A stretch of 64,000 nucleotides of DNA from Actinomadura rifamycini DSM 43936 (GCF_000425065.1 NZ_AULB01000020.1:104412-168411); one strand, 5' to 3'. Counted from the first letter of the stretch, positions 8,847 to 16,863 are shown. Program-made: numbers and translations. The notes: a model not told the origin generated them from the sequence alone.

Positions 8847-10088
8847 TCAGCCGGCGGTGCGCTCGGGCTCGCCCACCGCGAGCATCGAGCTGCGCAGCAG
8901 GTGGGCGCGGGCGAGCGCGGGGTCGGCCGCGGTGCGGCGCATGTGGTCGGCGCGTCGGCGCCGCTCCTCGGGGTCCTCCTCCTGGAGGGACTCCCAGTTC
9001 TCGTGGGTGACGGTCCGCACGTAGTCGTGGGCGACGTCGCGGCGGAGTTTCTCGTAGGCGTCGACGGGTCCGGTGTCGCCGCGCAGGGCGGCGGTGACGG
9101 CGGCGGCGGCCGCGGCGGCGTCGTGGATGCCGCTGTTCATGCCGAGGCCGCCGAGCGGGTTGTTGATGTGGGCCGCGTCCCCGGCGAGCAGGACCCGCCC
9201 GCGCCGGAACCGTTCGGCGATCCGCTGGTGGACTCGGTAGATCCGGGCGTGCGCGATCGTGTAGCCGCGTTCCAGCGGTGCGATTCCCTGCAGCCGCCGC
9301 TGGATCGCGCCGGGGTCGAGGGCGCCGCCGTCCGCCTCCGCCTCCGGGATCGGGAACAGCGCCCGCCAGTGCAGCGGGGTGCGCAGCAGCACCAGCCATT
9401 CGCGGGGGTCGGAGATGTAGTTGACCGCACCGATGCCCGGGACGAGCTCGGCGAAGTCGTCGGTGGTGGAGACGACGAGGAACCGCTCGGGGTAGGTGAT
9501 GCCGGGGAACTCGATGCCGAGGTCGCGCCGGACGGCGCTGTGCGCGCCGTCGGCGGCGATCACCCAGCGGGCGCGGCACCGGGCCCCGCCGTCCAGGACG
9601 ACCGTCGCGCGGGAGTCGGCGCCGCCGTTTCCGGGGTCGACGGAGGTCACCCGCGCTTCGTGGACGAGGCGCGCGTTCGGGATGCCGGCGAGGCGGCGGC
9701 CGATGATGCGGACGAGATTGCGCTGCTCGCTCTGCAGCCGGTAGGGGAAGCGGGTGTCGTCCTTGATGCTGGCCAGGTCGAAGTGCGCGACGAGGCCGTC
9801 GGCGCGGTCCCGGTACTGGTAGGTGTCCGCGATGAGCCCGGCCTCGTGCAGCTCGTCGGCCACGCCCAGGTCGTCCAGGATCTCCAGGGTGGGGGGATGG
9901 AACGTGGAGGCGCGGGACTCGCTCAGGTCCTCGCGCGCCGCCGCCTCGCGTCCGGTCTCCTCGAGGACCACGACGCGCAGCCCGGCGCGGGCGAGGGCGA
10001 GGGCCGCGGTGGCACCCACGGGGCCGAATCCGACGATCGCGACATCGGCCTCGGTGTCGCGCGGCGGATCGTTCTGGCCGACAAGCAC
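8847..10088 (-). CDS. FAD-dependent monooxygenase, class A (PHBH fold)
   Basis: A 413-residue flavoprotein hydroxylase. It has the dinucleotide motif VAIVGFGPVGATAAL near the amino end, the DG motif WVIAADGAHSAVRRDLG, and the FAD ribityl-binding motif RVLLAGDAAHINNPLGGLG. It lacks the long carboxy-terminal thioredoxin-like domain of phenol hydroxylases. The GTG at 10088 is preferred because GGAGGG ends six bases before it; an upstream ATG at 10112 would put that site inside the gene. It is the first gene of the leftward operon. Members of this class hydroxylate aromatic rings, including pyridine rings such as 6-hydroxynicotinate. A ring-hydroxylating first step fits the amidase and lyase genes across the divide, but the substrate is inferred. 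Confidence 0.85.
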   Translation of the reverse strand: MLVGQNDPPRDTEADVAIVGFGPVGATAALALARAGLRVVVLEETGREAAAREDLSESRASTFHPPTLEILDDLGVADELHEAGLIADTYQYRDRADGLVAHFDLASIKDDTRFPYRLQSEQRNLVRIIGRRLAGIPNARLVHEARVTSVDPGNGGADSRATVVLDGGARCRARWVIAADGAHSAVRRDLGIEFPGITYPERFLVVSTTDDFAELVPGIGAVNYISDPREWLVLLRTPLHWRALFPIPEAEADGGALDPGAIQRRLQGIAPLERGYTIAHARIYRVHQRIAERFRRGRVLLAGDAAHINNPLGGLGMNSGIHDAAAAAAAVTAALRGDTGPVDAYEKLRRDVAHDYVRTVTHENWESLQEEDPEERRRRADHMRRTAADPALARAHLLRSSMLAVGEPERTAG

Positions 10089-10111
10089 GGGTTCCCTCCA
10101 GAATGGTCGCA

Positions 10112-10130
10112 TCTCTCACAATGCGGTAAC
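10112..10130. promoter_or_regulatory. candidate IclR operator, left copy
   Basis: TCTCTCACAATGCGGTAAC lies 24 bases before the monooxygenase start. It matches 17 of 19 bases with an element in front of the rightward operon (11213-11231). The core CACAATG.G is partly palindromic. Being shared only by the two operons that flank the IclR gene, it is a good candidate for that regulator's site. Confidence 0.55.
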
Positions 10131-10153
10131 CGCGTACTCAGGATGTGGAAGAA

Positions 10154-10182
10154 GCTAAAGGCTTCCCTGTGACGGTTGTCAA
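10154..10182 (-). promoter_or_regulatory. candidate promoter of the leftward operon
   Basis: On the minus strand a TTGACA box (10182-10177) is followed after 17 bases by TTTAGC (10159-10154), a weak -10. The shared 19-bp element lies just downstream of the expected start, where a bound repressor would block elongation. A short inverted repeat GAAGC-TAAAG-GCTTC overlaps the -10 region. Confidence 0.4.
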
Positions 10183-10281
10183 TGCTTCCCGGTCGCGGAG
10201 TTTGCGACGAAGCAATGGTCGGACGCGCAAAAGGCCGACGGCATCGGGGTTTCGCGGCACGCGAGACCGTCCGGGAAACAG

Positions 10282-10326
10282 GAAAACGGCGCCGCTCATC
10301 TCGCAGTGTGAGACGAGCGGCGCCGT
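10282..10326 (-). terminator. intrinsic terminator of the IclR gene
   Basis: A 12-bp perfect stem (ACGGCGCCGCTC at 10286-10297 with GAGCGGCGCCGT at 10315-10326), extended by an inner imperfect stem. On the minus strand it is followed by GTTTTCCTGTTTCC. It separates the regulator transcript from the monooxygenase operon. Confidence 0.75.
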
Positions 10327-10372
10327 GATCGACGCCGAAGGAAGGGCGGTCCGCCGCCCGGCGGAAGCGGCC

Positions 10373-11131
10373 TCAGGCCCGGTCGAGGGCGCCGGTGATC
10401 TCCTCCGCGCCGGAGATCACGAGCTGGATGATCCTGGCCCGGTCGTTCTGCTGGAGGCGGTACAGCGGTCCGGCGACGCCGAGCGCCGCCACCACGCGCC
10501 CCTGGTCGCGGATCGCCGCCGAGACGCCCCAGATGCCGTCGTCGACCTCGCCGAAGCTCTCCGTCCAGCCGATCCGGCCGATGGTCTCCACGTCGGTCTC
10601 GAGCTGGTCGCGGACGGGCTCGGTCAGCTCCGGGGCCGACGCCAGGTAGCGCCGCCGCTCGGTCGCCGGCATGGAGGCGAGCAGGACGCGCGCCGCCGAC
10701 CCCTCGTGCAGGCTCATCGGCTCGCCGGGGGTGAACTGCAGGCGCACGTGGTGCGGGGAGTCGACGCGGTCGACGCACACGGCGCTCCACCCGATCCGCT
10801 TGATCAGCAGCGCGGTCTCGCCGCAGTCCTCCACGATCGACTCCAGTACGGGGCGCGCCGTGTCCTCCAGGCTCCGCCCGCCCGCCCGGGCGGCCCCGGC
10901 CAGCCGGACGAACACCCACGACAGGCGGTACTCGCCCGTCCCGACCTCCTCGATCATGCCGGTCTCGCGCAGCACCGACAGGTAGCGGTACATCGAACTG
11001 CTGGGCATGTCGAGGGCGGCGGCCAGGTCGGCGGCGCCGCGGGTGGGGCGCTCCTCGTCGAACTCCAGGAGGATCTGAAGAACCTTGCGGGCGCTCTCGG
11101 CACCGCTGCGCCTGCGAGCGGGCTCTGGCAT
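10373..11131 (-). CDS. IclR-family transcriptional regulator
   Basis: A 252-residue regulator. The first ~80 residues form the winged helix-turn-helix (SARKVLQILLEFDEE, then AADLAAALDMPSSSMYRYLS), followed by the IclR effector domain (ALLIKRIGWSAVCVDRVDS, LHEGSAARVLLASM, VAALGVAGPLYRLQ). The ATG at 11131 has GGAG six bases upstream and is preferred over an ATG 42 bases earlier. It lies between the two divergent operons, is read leftward, and ends at a strong terminator. IclR proteins usually sense a pathway substrate or intermediate. The shared 19-bp elements beside both operons suggest that it controls the whole island. Confidence 0.9.
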   Translation of the reverse strand: MPEPARRRSGAESARKVLQILLEFDEERPTRGAADLAAALDMPSSSMYRYLSVLRETGMIEEVGTGEYRLSWVFVRLAGAARAGGRSLEDTARPVLESIVEDCGETALLIKRIGWSAVCVDRVDSPHHVRLQFTPGEPMSLHEGSAARVLLASMPATERRRYLASAPELTEPVRDQLETDVETIGRIGWTESFGEVDDGIWGVSAAIRDQGRVVAALGVAGPLYRLQQNDRARIIQLVISGAEEITGALDRA

Positions 11132-11161
11132 GTCGTCTCCTCGTCGGGGGGCGCCTGTGGC

Positions 11162-11191
11162 TTGACGGGGCACGGACTCCGGACCTACCGT
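11162..11191 (+). promoter_or_regulatory. candidate promoter of the rightward operon
   Basis: TTGACG (11162-11167) and TACCGT (11186-11191) are 18 bases apart, a plausible housekeeping actinobacterial promoter. The second copy of the 19-bp element starts about 21 bases after the -10. Confidence 0.45.
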
Positions 11192-11212
11192 GCCTCACAT
11201 AGCGAAAACTAC

Positions 11213-11231
11213 TCTCTCACAATGTGGTAGC
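11213..11231. promoter_or_regulatory. candidate IclR operator, right copy
   Basis: TCTCTCACAATGTGGTAGC matches the element at 10112-10130 at 17 of 19 positions. It lies between the candidate promoter and the first gene of the rightward operon. Confidence 0.55.
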
Positions 11232-11273
11232 CGGGTGCATCGTTTCGATGAAAGAGCCCGGAGGGACGTCGCC

Positions 11274-11567
11274 ATGCTGCGACACATCATTCTGCTCCGC
11301 TGGAGCCCCGAGGCCACCGAAGCGCAGCGGGCGGCCGCCGCGGACGCCTTCCGCGCGCTGCCCGCCGCGATCGGCCAGATCCGCGCGCTCTCCTGCGGAC
11401 CGGACCTCGCCCTCGGCGAGAACGGCCACGACTTCGCGGCCGTCCTCGACTTCGACGACGCGGACGGCTGGCACGCCTACCAGCGGCACCCCGCGCACCG
11501 CGCACTCGTCGCGGACCTCGTCGCTCCGATCCTGGCCGAGCGCGCGGCGATCCAGATCGATGTCTGA
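11274..11567 (+). CDS. Dabb-family (stress-responsive A/B barrel) protein
   Basis: A 97-residue protein starting MLRHIILLRWSPEATEAQ, with the Dabb hallmarks: an amino-terminal beta strand HIILLRW, a helix rich in alanine, and the DFDDADGWHAYQRHPAH segment. Dabb proteins form dimeric alpha/beta barrels. In catabolic clusters they may be small isomerases, cyclases or monooxygenase-like enzymes, so the role here is open. The ATG at 11274 follows GGAGGG at nine bases. The stop overlaps the next gene (ATGTCTGA), so it is the first gene of a coupled operon. Confidence 0.85.
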   Translation: MLRHIILLRWSPEATEAQRAAAADAFRALPAAIGQIRALSCGPDLALGENGHDFAAVLDFDDADGWHAYQRHPAHRALVADLVAPILAERAAIQIDV

Positions 11568-12210
11568 CTCCGCGACCGGCCGGCCGCTCGCCGACGACTA
11601 CCGCGAGGCCGGATTCGGCGGACGCCTCGGCCTCGGCGCCCGTCCGGCCCTGCTCGTCGTCGACCTGGTCCGCGCCTACCTCGACCCGGGCAGCCCGCTC
11701 TTCGCGCCCGCCGCACCGGCCGCGCTGGAACGCGTCGTCACGCTGGCGGAGCACGCCCGCGCCCAAGGGCACCCGGTGGTCTTCACCTACGTCTCGTACA
11801 CGCCGGGCGGCGCGGACGGCGGCTGGTTCTACCGCAAGGTGCCCGCCCTCCGGCTGTTCGACGAAGGGTCCCCCCTGGCTCTGCCGCCCGCCGAACTCGT
11901 CCCGAGGGAAGGCGACCTCACCGTCCGCAAGCAGTACCCCAGCGCGTTCTTCGGAACGTCACTGGCGGCGACCCTGCACGCCCAGGGGGTGGATTCGGTG
12001 GTGGTCACCGGTGTCAGCACCAGCGGCTGCGTGCGGGCCACGGTCGTCGACGCGCTGAGCCACGGGTTCCGTGCGGCCGTCGCGGCCGACGCCGTCGCCG
12101 ACCGCGACCCGCGCCCCCACGACGCCGCCCTGTTCGACATCGACACCAAGTACGGGGACGTCCGCACCAGCGCCGACATCGCCGCCGCGTGGACGGGGAG
12201 CGGATCGTGA
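11560..12210 (+). CDS. isochorismatase-family cysteine hydrolase (amidase)
   Basis: A 216-residue hydrolase with the family triad visible: Asp in LLVVDLVRAY, Lys in VRKQYPSAFFGTSL, and nucleophile Cys in TGVSTSGCVRATVVDA. The TGVSTSGCVRATV block is typical of the N-carbamoylsarcosine amidase and maleamate amidase branch, which release ammonia from a carboxamide. It overlaps the Dabb gene at the front and the lyase gene at the back. In a nitrogen-heterocycle pathway it could deaminate a maleamate-like product. That is an inference from the family and neighbours. Confidence 0.85.
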   Translation: MSDSATGRPLADDYREAGFGGRLGLGARPALLVVDLVRAYLDPGSPLFAPAAPAALERVVTLAEHARAQGHPVVFTYVSYTPGGADGGWFYRKVPALRLFDEGSPLALPPAELVPREGDLTVRKQYPSAFFGTSLAATLHAQGVDSVVVTGVSTSGCVRATVVDALSHGFRAAVAADAVADRDPRPHDAALFDIDTKYGDVRTSADIAAAWTGSGS

Positions 12211-13088
12211 GCACCGCGGACACCCATCCCGCCGACCGGCTGCGCGGCTCGCTGAACTCCGGGCCGCCGGTCCTGGCCGCCGGATGCCACGACGCGCTGA
12301 GCGCGCGGCTCGCCGAGGCCGCGGGCTTCGAGGCGGTGCATCTGTCCGGCGCACTCGTCGGCGCGAGCGAACTCGGGCTGCCGGACCTCGGCTTCACCGG
12401 CGCGAGCGACATGCTCGCCGCCCTGCGGCGCGTCGTCGCGGGCACCGGCGTGCCGATCGTCGCCGACGCCGACACCGGCTACGGGGACCCGCCGCAGGTC
12501 GCCGAGACCGTCCGCCGCTACGAGCGGGAGGGAGCCGCCGCCCTGCACCTGGAGGACCAGGTGCAGCCGAAGCGCTGCGGCCACGAACCCGGCGTCGAGG
12601 TGGTCGGCCTTCCCGTGGCGCTGGCCCGGCTCGACGCGGCCGTCTCGGTGCGCCGCCGCCTGGTGGTGATCGCCAGGACGGACGCGCTGCGGGCCGCGGG
12701 GCCCGACGAGATGCTCCGCCGGGTCGCCGCGTTCGCCGCCGCCGGAGCCGACGCGATCATGGCGGAGGGCGTCGTGGACGCCGAGCTGCTGCGCCGGGTC
12801 CGGGACGCGGCCCGCGGGCTCCCGCTCGTGGTGAACTGCTCGGCGGCCGGGCCCGCCGCCGACCCGGCCGACGTCCTCGGCCGCGCCGGCGGCCGGCTCC
12901 TGCTGTACCCGGTCGCGGCGGCGCTCGCCGGCGCCGCGGCCATGCGCACCGCCTACCGGAGCATCCTGCGCCACGGCCGCGCCCCCGACCCCGCGATGAC
13001 CTGGACCGACTTCAACGACCTGCTCGGCCTGCCCGGGCTGGCCGCCCGCTTCCCCGACCGACCGCCAGCCGAGGAGAGGACTCCATGA
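12207..13088 (+). CDS. isocitrate lyase/PEP mutase-family lyase
   Basis: A 293-residue TIM-barrel enzyme. It has the metal-binding segment PIVADADTGYGDP, the flexible-loop signature QPKRCGHEPG with the catalytic Cys of true lyases, and VVIARTDALR. The KRCGH loop points to C-C bond cleavage as in methylisocitrate or 2,3-dimethylmalate lyase, rather than phosphonate chemistry. The GTG start at 12207 overlaps the amidase stop (GTGA). In the pathway it would split a hydroxy-dicarboxylate into pyruvate or another oxo-acid plus a second acid. The exact substrate cannot be read from the sequence. Confidence 0.85.
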   Translation: MSTADTHPADRLRGSLNSGPPVLAAGCHDALSARLAEAAGFEAVHLSGALVGASELGLPDLGFTGASDMLAALRRVVAGTGVPIVADADTGYGDPPQVAETVRRYEREGAAALHLEDQVQPKRCGHEPGVEVVGLPVALARLDAAVSVRRRLVVIARTDALRAAGPDEMLRRVAAFAAAGADAIMAEGVVDAELLRRVRDAARGLPLVVNCSAAGPAADPADVLGRAGGRLLLYPVAAALAGAAAMRTAYRSILRHGRAPDPAMTWTDFNDLLGLPGLAARFPDRPPAEERTP

Positions 13089-13828
13089 CCACCGTGCTCG
13101 CCGACCGCCGCGTCTTCGGCGTGATCGTCCCGTCCACCAACACCGTCGTGGAGGACGAGTACTACCGCCACCGCGCGGACGGCGTGTCCTTCCACGCCGG
13201 GCGGATCCTCATCCGCAACGCGGCGCTCGACGACGACGCGAGCTTCCGGACGTTCCTCACCGAGCTGCGCGCCGAGATCGGCAAGGCCGTGGAGTCGGTG
13301 CTCACCTGCGAACCCGACCACCTCATCATGGGCATGAGCGCGGAGACCTTCTGGGGCGGCGTGGACGGCAACGCCGAGTTCGAACGCCTCATCCGCGACC
13401 TGTCCGGGCTGGACGTCACGACCGGCGCGTCCGCGTGCCGGGCGGCGCTGGCCCGGCTGGGCGTCTCCCGCATCGGCGTCGTCACCCCGTACCAGCCCGT
13501 CGCCGACGAGCAGGTCCGCCGGTTCTTCACCGAACTCGGCCACGAGGTGGCCGGCGTCCGCGGCCTGAAGTGCGCGTCCGCGACGTCCATCGCCGGCGTC
13601 ACCCGGGACGAGCTGCGCGCCGCGTTCGCCGAGGTGGACGGACCGGACGTGGAGGCCCTCGTCCAGGCGGGCACGAACCTGCCGGTCATGGGAGTCGCGG
13701 CCGAACTGGAAGAGGAGCTCGGCAAGCCCGTGGTCGCGATCAACGCCGCGACCCTCTGGCACGCCTACCGCACCAACGGGATCGGGGACCGGATCCCCGG
13801 CGCGGGCCGCCTGCTGGCGACCCTCTGA
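13085..13828 (+). CDS. maleate isomerase/arylmalonate decarboxylase-like protein lacking both catalytic cysteines
   Basis: A 247-residue protein of the Asp/Glu racemase superfamily, closest in layout to maleate cis-trans isomerases. It opens VFGVIVPSTNTVVEDEYY and carries RIGVVTPYQPVADEQV and a final RIPGAGRLLATL. Both positions where the family has catalytic cysteines are changed: the first reads IMGMSAETFW (Ser where YAC-type Cys is expected), and the second reads VQAGTNLPV (Gly for Cys). It is therefore unlikely to be a standard isomerase or racemase. The ATG at 13085 overlaps the lyase stop. Role unknown within the operon. Confidence 0.8.
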   Translation: MTTVLADRRVFGVIVPSTNTVVEDEYYRHRADGVSFHAGRILIRNAALDDDASFRTFLTELRAEIGKAVESVLTCEPDHLIMGMSAETFWGGVDGNAEFERLIRDLSGLDVTTGASACRAALARLGVSRIGVVTPYQPVADEQVRRFFTELGHEVAGVRGLKCASATSIAGVTRDELRAAFAEVDGPDVEALVQAGTNLPVMGVAAELEEELGKPVVAINAATLWHAYRTNGIGDRIPGAGRLLATL

Positions 13829-13859
13829 CCGGCCGCCCCACGACGAGAGGAGCACCACC

Positions 13860-15557
13860 ATGACGAAGATCCGCGTCGCCGCCGCCCAGTTCTTCTCCGG
13901 GACCGACCCCGTCGAGAACCTGGCGCTGTGCAGGGAGTACGTGCGCCGCGCCGCCGCCGCGGGCGCGCAGTTGGTCGTCCTCCCGGAGAACGCCAACCGG
14001 GTCCGCGACTACGCCGACCGAGCCGAATGCTGGGCGCGCAGCGAGGAGCTGTCGGGACCGTTCGTGACGGGGCTGCGCGCCACCGCCGCCGACCTCGGCG
14101 TCCACATCGCGGCGGGCGTCGACCTGCGCGGCGCCGCCGAGCCGGTCGTGCACATCGCGTCCGTGCTCATCGGCCCGGACGGCGAGGTCATCGGCGTCCA
14201 CAACAAGCACGTCCTCTGGGACTACGAGTACACGCTGTTCGAGCCGGGCGACGAGCCGTACGAGGTCCACGACACCGCGCTCGGCCGGATCGGCCTGCTG
14301 CTGTGCGCGGACGGCATCGTCCCCGACACCCCGCGGGCGCTCGCGCTGCTCGGCGCGGAGATCCTCTGCAACTCGCTGAACTCCCGGGGCCCGGACGAGT
14401 TCCGCGTCCACGTGCCGCTGCGCGCGATGGAGAACCGCGTGTGGCACGTCGCGGCCAACACCGTCGGGGGTCCCGAACACGAGTGGCCCTGGATGGGCGG
14501 CAGCCAGATCGTCGCCCCGGACGGGACCCGGGTCGCCGACGCGGGCGAGGCCGAGCCCGGCCTCGTGACGGCCGACATCGAACCCGCCGCGGCCCGCGAC
14601 AAGCGGATGCCCGGGGTCGCCGACCTGTTCGCGTGGCGGCGCCCGGACCTGTACGCCCCGCTGGCCCGCCCACTGGACGAGGTCCCGGCCGCCGCCATGT
14701 ACGGTCCGGCCCCGGCGGACATGCCGCCCCGGCCGCTGCCGGTCGCGATCATGCAGGTCAGCTTCTCCCGCAACACCGAGTGGACGGTGCGCCGCGCGCT
14801 CGGGCAGATCTCCCACGCGGCCCGGTCCGGCGCCCGGCTCGGCGTGCTGCCCGAGCTCTTCTGCTTCGAGTCCGGCGAGGTGGCGGCCGACCCGGCCCGC
14901 GCCGCGGCGGTGTCCCGGGACGTCCTGGCGCGCATCGCGGCCGCCTGCGCGGAGGCGAAGATCTGGGTGGCCGTCGACCTCGTCGAGGAGTCCGGCGAGG
15001 GGTACCACTCGACCGTCCACCTGGTCGACGACACCGGCGCGACCGTCCACCGCTACCGCAAGACGCACCTGACCGACGGCGACCGCGTGTGGGCGGCGCC
15101 CGGCGATTCCCTGACGGTCGCCGACACCCCGATCGGACGGCTCGGCTTCATGATCGGCGACGAGGTGTGGGTGCCGGAGATCGCCCGTGCCCTCGCGCTG
15201 GAGGGCGCCGAGCTGATCGTCCATCCCACCGCGTGGGGCACGCCCGAGGCCATGCACGTCGCCGCGACCGAGCGCACCGAGGAGAACCGCGTCCACCTGG
15301 TGTCGGTCAACCGGTTGGACGACCCCGCCGGGCTGGGCAGCCAGGTACTGCGCGCCGACGACTTCGTTCCGGGACAGCCGATCGCGGTGATGCGCTACCC
15401 GACCGGCTACTGGACGCGCCCCGGGTTCGAGGAGCAGCTCGTCTTGGAGCTCGACCTGCGGGAGTCCAACGACAAGATGATGGGTCACCACCTCGATCCG
15501 CTGGCCAAGCGCCACCCGCATCTGTACGGCAGCCTGGTCGAAGAAGCGACCGGGTAA
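13860..15557 (+). CDS. tandem nitrilase-family amidohydrolase, second domain lacking Cys
   Basis: A 565-residue protein made of two carbon-nitrogen hydrolase domains. Domain 1 (about 1-270) has the full Glu-Lys-Cys triad: VVLPENAN, HNKHVLWDYE and LLLCADGIV. Domain 2 (about 295-560) keeps Glu (GVLPELFCF) and Lys (YRKTHLTDGD), but the nucleophile position reads GFMIGDEVWVPE, with Gly where Cys is expected. The gene starts 31 bases after the previous one behind GAGAGGAGC and ends the operon. Domain 1 should hydrolyse an amide, carbamoyl or nitrile group; domain 2 is probably structural or ligand-sensing. Confidence 0.88.
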   Translation: MTKIRVAAAQFFSGTDPVENLALCREYVRRAAAAGAQLVVLPENANRVRDYADRAECWARSEELSGPFVTGLRATAADLGVHIAAGVDLRGAAEPVVHIASVLIGPDGEVIGVHNKHVLWDYEYTLFEPGDEPYEVHDTALGRIGLLLCADGIVPDTPRALALLGAEILCNSLNSRGPDEFRVHVPLRAMENRVWHVAANTVGGPEHEWPWMGGSQIVAPDGTRVADAGEAEPGLVTADIEPAAARDKRMPGVADLFAWRRPDLYAPLARPLDEVPAAAMYGPAPADMPPRPLPVAIMQVSFSRNTEWTVRRALGQISHAARSGARLGVLPELFCFESGEVAADPARAAAVSRDVLARIAAACAEAKIWVAVDLVEESGEGYHSTVHLVDDTGATVHRYRKTHLTDGDRVWAAPGDSLTVADTPIGRLGFMIGDEVWVPEIARALALEGAELIVHPTAWGTPEAMHVAATERTEENRVHLVSVNRLDDPAGLGSQVLRADDFVPGQPIAVMRYPTGYWTRPGFEEQLVLELDLRESNDKMMGHHLDPLAKRHPHLYGSLVEEATG

Positions 15558-15625
15558 CGGCCGCCCGCGCTCCCGACCGGCGAGCGAACCGCGCAGACTC
15601 GAACCCCGGAACTACGGAGCTCTCG

Positions 15626-16306
15626 TCACCTCCGGCGCCGCTTCTGGCGGCGGTGCTTGGAGGCGGGGCGCTGTTGCGGCGGCTTCTTACGGGCGGGCTG
15701 CTGGGGATTGCGGCCACGGGAGCTGTTGGGGGTGCGGCCGCGGACGATGCCGATCAGTTCCTCCATGAGGTCGGTCGTCTCGGCATCGAGCCAGGCCAGA
15801 CCGATCCGGGACTGGGGGGCGTCGGTCACGGTCCGGTAGGTGAGGTCTCTGCGGTGGTGGAGGCGGGCCAGGGACTGCGGGAGCAGCAGGACGCCGGTTC
15901 CCGACGCCACCAACCCGATCGCGCCGGCGGTGCTCTCGGGACGGGTGAAGGCAGGCTGCCCCGGGCGGTCGTCCCAGGTCAGCACGTCGTCGAGGGGCTC
16001 GAACACGTCCTCGTCGGCGAGATCGGCGAGCTCCACCTCCTCCACCGCGGCCACCGCGTGGTCCTTCGGCACCACCACCACGGTCGTCTCCAGGTACAGC
16101 GGGATCACGTGGAGCCCCTCGCGGTCGACGGGCAGGCGTACGAACGCCGCGTCCACGCCACCGTTCCGCAGCAGGGGGACGACCTCGGTCGCCGGCGTCT
16201 GCAGCAGGCGAAGCGGCACCTCCCGGACCCGCTCGGCCCACACCCCGGCCCACTTCCCGGGCGTCACGCCCGGCACGTAGGCCAGCCGGAACTCGCTATC
16301 GGTCAC
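15626..16306 (-). CDS. orphan LysR-type substrate-binding domain protein
   Basis: A 226-residue protein that is only the effector-binding half of a LysR regulator. It starts directly with FRLAYVPGVTPGKW and shows the typical VPLLRNGGVDAAFVRLP, VVVPKDHAVA and ASGTGVLLLPQSLA blocks. There is no helix-turn-helix. The last ~30 residues are very basic (KKPPQQRPASKHRRQKRRRR), perhaps for nucleic-acid contact. The GTG start at 16306 has little room for a ribosome site, so translation may be leaderless. It is divergent from a DUF5997 gene 55 bases away, an arrangement I recall as conserved in Streptomyces relatives. Function unknown. Confidence 0.8.
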   Translation of the reverse strand: MTDSEFRLAYVPGVTPGKWAGVWAERVREVPLRLLQTPATEVVPLLRNGGVDAAFVRLPVDREGLHVIPLYLETTVVVVPKDHAVAAVEEVELADLADEDVFEPLDDVLTWDDRPGQPAFTRPESTAGAIGLVASGTGVLLLPQSLARLHHRRDLTYRTVTDAPQSRIGLAWLDAETTDLMEELIGIVRGRTPNSSRGRNPQQPARKKPPQQRPASKHRRQKRRRR

Positions 16307-16361
16307 TCCGCCACCCTAGTCACGTCCAGACGGTCCCCTCCCGCTGGCTACCCTTGAGGTC

Positions 16362-16745
16362 ATGGGCACGTCCAAAACAAAGACCCCGCAGACCATGAAG
16401 TCCGCGACCGCGGCCAAGAAGCTGGGGATCCTGCTGTCGGCAGCACCCGCCGAGTTCCAGGAAGGTCCCGTCTCCCGGGACGAATTGAACGCGCTCCAAG
16501 CCGACCCGCCCTCCTGGCTGGCGGACCTGCGCCGTGAGGGCCCCCACCCCCGCCAGGTCGTCGCCGCCAAGCTCCGCGTCTCCATCTCGGGGCTGGCCCG
16601 CGCCGGTATCACGGGCCCCCTCACCACGGCCGAGATCGAGAACCTGAAGGCCGAAAGGCCCGACTGGCTGGAACGCGAGCAGGCCGTCCAGGCCGAGGTC
16701 CGCAAGGAGGAACTCCGCCTCAAGCAGCAGCGCGCCGCATCCTGA
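16362..16745 (+). CDS. DUF5997 family protein
   Basis: A 127-residue basic, helical protein beginning MGTSKTKTPQTMKSATAAKK, with a conserved-looking core KKLGILLSAAPAEFQEGPVS and PPSWLADLRREGPHPRQVVA. A Lys/Arg/Glu-rich tail (VRKEELRLKQQRAAS) ends it. I recognise it as the small actinobacterial family DUF5997 found beside the orphan LysR effector domain. A TACCCT -10-like box lies close to the ATG, so the transcript may be nearly leaderless. No function is established. Confidence 0.8.
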   Translation: MGTSKTKTPQTMKSATAAKKLGILLSAAPAEFQEGPVSRDELNALQADPPSWLADLRREGPHPRQVVAAKLRVSISGLARAGITGPLTTAEIENLKAERPDWLEREQAVQAEVRKEELRLKQQRAAS

Positions 16746-16863
16746 CTCACGCCAGGCCCGGCCGAACCGCCGGGCAGCGACCGGTGTCCCGGCCACGCGA
16801 CGCCGGGGATGTCGTCGCGGCGACCGAACGGTGCCGCGCTTGGCGGCGGCCCGGCCGCGGGGG

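Noticed and set aside
406..15557. Assignment of the IclR island as a standard nicotinate (nic) pathway
   Set aside because: No 2,5-dihydroxypyridine dioxygenase or N-formylmaleamate deformylase is present, and the isomerase-like protein lacks its cysteines.
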